Below are positions 62,980 to 64,000 of a stretch of DNA of 64,000 bases, one piece after another. Below the pieces are notes generated by a model. The model was not told the DNA's origin. It was given only the letters and a program-made list of their open reading frames with translations, and did no database searches. Each line of letters starts with the position of its first letter. Position 1 is the first letter of the stretch. The DNA lies in the NCBI GenBank assembly GCA_004794785.1, contig SJOL01001501.1:345698-409697 (forward strand), given 5' to 3'. The position numbers and the translations under genes were made by a program. Origin of the DNA: Opisthorchis felineus (lineage: Eukaryota; Platyhelminthes; Trematoda; Opisthorchiida; Opisthorchiidae).

Positions 62980-64000
62980 TATGATTTAGTCACTCAGAAT
63001 GCCGGGGAGGCTTTTTATTATATATGGAAAATGATATAACAGAACACAAAAACGCGAGCTAAAAAAAGAAACCTAATGTCACTCAAATGTTTGGTGAAAA
63101 ATGTGCATATTTAACATCATGAATAGAATGTGATAGGTGGGAGTAACACCGAGATCTTAACCATGTTTTATCGAACTGCTAATGTCGTGGTTTTTTAAAT
63201 AAACAATAGAACCGACCAGAGTTGATTTTTTTTCTGCTGTTCATTTTGCTTATTAATAACTCAATTGAAAGGCGAAATAAGTAACCGACATTCTTTTTGT
63301 TGGTGGTAACAATATGATCATATACAGCTGTTTTGTGATTTGTCTATCAACACACTTCTCCGGATGGTTCTTTTCCAAAAGTAAATCACATACTTTTATC
63401 GGGTTATCTTTCCGCGAGAGGTTCAACTGGCCTCACGTTAACGATTTACAAATGAGTGCATTTCGATACGAAGTCAGCTCACTTTCAGGCACGGCGCTTG
63501 TATTGCCATAAAATTTTGTTGAATATTATTAATCCTCCTTTTCCGAGAACCACAGGCGAAAAGAATCAAACTGTAATCTTAATGTGTACATTTATTTTAT
63601 TTATCCCATCCACTGTTGCTATGATGCTCATTACAAAGACTACAACAACACAGGCAAGCACAGAAAGTTCGTATAGAACCCGCCAACGTGCCCTCATTTC
63701 GTTCGCATATTGTCATGCCATTAAGATGTCTGTGCACATGGTCTATCCAAAATGGCCCTCGTTTGCCCCTTTAAGATAACAACTCCGAGAGTATTTTTTG
63801 GACTTAAAGCTGCCCCCTTGATGTGATGGTCGGGCTACACTGTCTGCAACGTCGTTCCACAAGGTGAAACCATGCCAGGAAGGCCAAAGTGGAGCAGTCA
63901 GACAAAGAACAGCGAGACCCCATCCTACGAGTAATCGTGCTACGAGGTGGTCTGGGGGTAAAGTAGTACTGTTCTCTGCCACAGGAGTGTGAAGACAGTA
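62980..64000. other. no recognised feature
   Basis: Frames of 107 codons (63456-63779, plus) and 79 codons (63743-63982, minus) have no family resemblance. The last 250 bases are GC-richer and may be the edge of another repeat that continues past the window. Confidence 0.45.

Noticed and set aside
1..64000. CRISPR arrays, bacterial operons, riboswitches, prophage or defence genes
   Set aside because: No regularly spaced direct repeats, no long frames and no promoter or ribosome-site architecture. The sequence is eukaryotic in character.

Overview
No bacterial, phage, plasmid or organellar organisation is visible. There are no operons, no Shine-Dalgarno-spaced gene rows, no rRNA, no convincing functional tRNA and no CRISPR. 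Open frames are short (longest 149 codons) and scattered over all six frames, as expected of chance. The window reads as repeat-rich intergenic or intronic DNA of a eukaryote. Everything recognisable is decayed mobile DNA of kinds I know from flukes (digenean flatworms): an RTE-like non-LTR retrotransposon family, CR1/Jockey-like pieces, a Penelope-like element ending in a GIY-YIG endonuclease domain, and tRNA-headed SINE-like repeats. One SINE-like copy (49.15-49.33 kb) encodes a spurious peptide of a kind I remember recurring in liver-fluke genome annotations. By eye GC is moderate (about 40%, not counted), richer than I would expect of Schistosoma. My best guess is an opisthorchiid-type fluke; phylum and class are much surer than genus.

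Layout. 1-20 kb is mostly unrecognised sequence holding RTE-like fragments at 1.6-1.9 kb (endonuclease), 6.6 kb (RT tail, weak), 10.7-11.0 kb (endonuclease, minus) and 12.3-12.6 kb (RT). 20-27 kb is an accretion of fragments: a CR1-like linker (20.7), an RTE C-terminus (22.2-22.6, minus), SINE-like copies (23.04 and 23.7), an RTE linker (25.6) and a CR1-like linker/RT start (26.5-27.1). 27-38.9 kb is almost featureless. 38.9-42.2 kb holds the best preserved element, an RTE-like retrotransposon on the plus strand that can be followed from the start of its endonuclease to the RT palm. It is split by about 1.1 kb of unrelated DNA at 40.4-41.48 kb. 44.4-45.2 kb carries a weak RT block. 49-51.2 kb carries SINE-like copies, two of them head to head. 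52.2-53.96 kb is a second long RTE-like ruin, abutted by a SINE-like copy at 54.0 kb. 59.76-60.18 kb (minus) is the C-terminus of a Penelope-like element. 62.8 kb is a further SINE-like copy.

How they relate. None of the elements can be active: all carry stops and frameshifts, and the RT palm of the best copy has lost its two adjacent aspartates. The SINE-like families have tRNA-like heads, and one has a perfect RNA polymerase III B box; they presumably moved with LINE enzymes. I found no host exon I could defend. The most unusual structures are the unidentified 1.1 kb block inside the large LINE and the head-to-head SINE pair.

All family matches rest on reading translations against remembered family consensus, not on a database search. 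Spacing of conserved blocks, not identity alone, is the main support.
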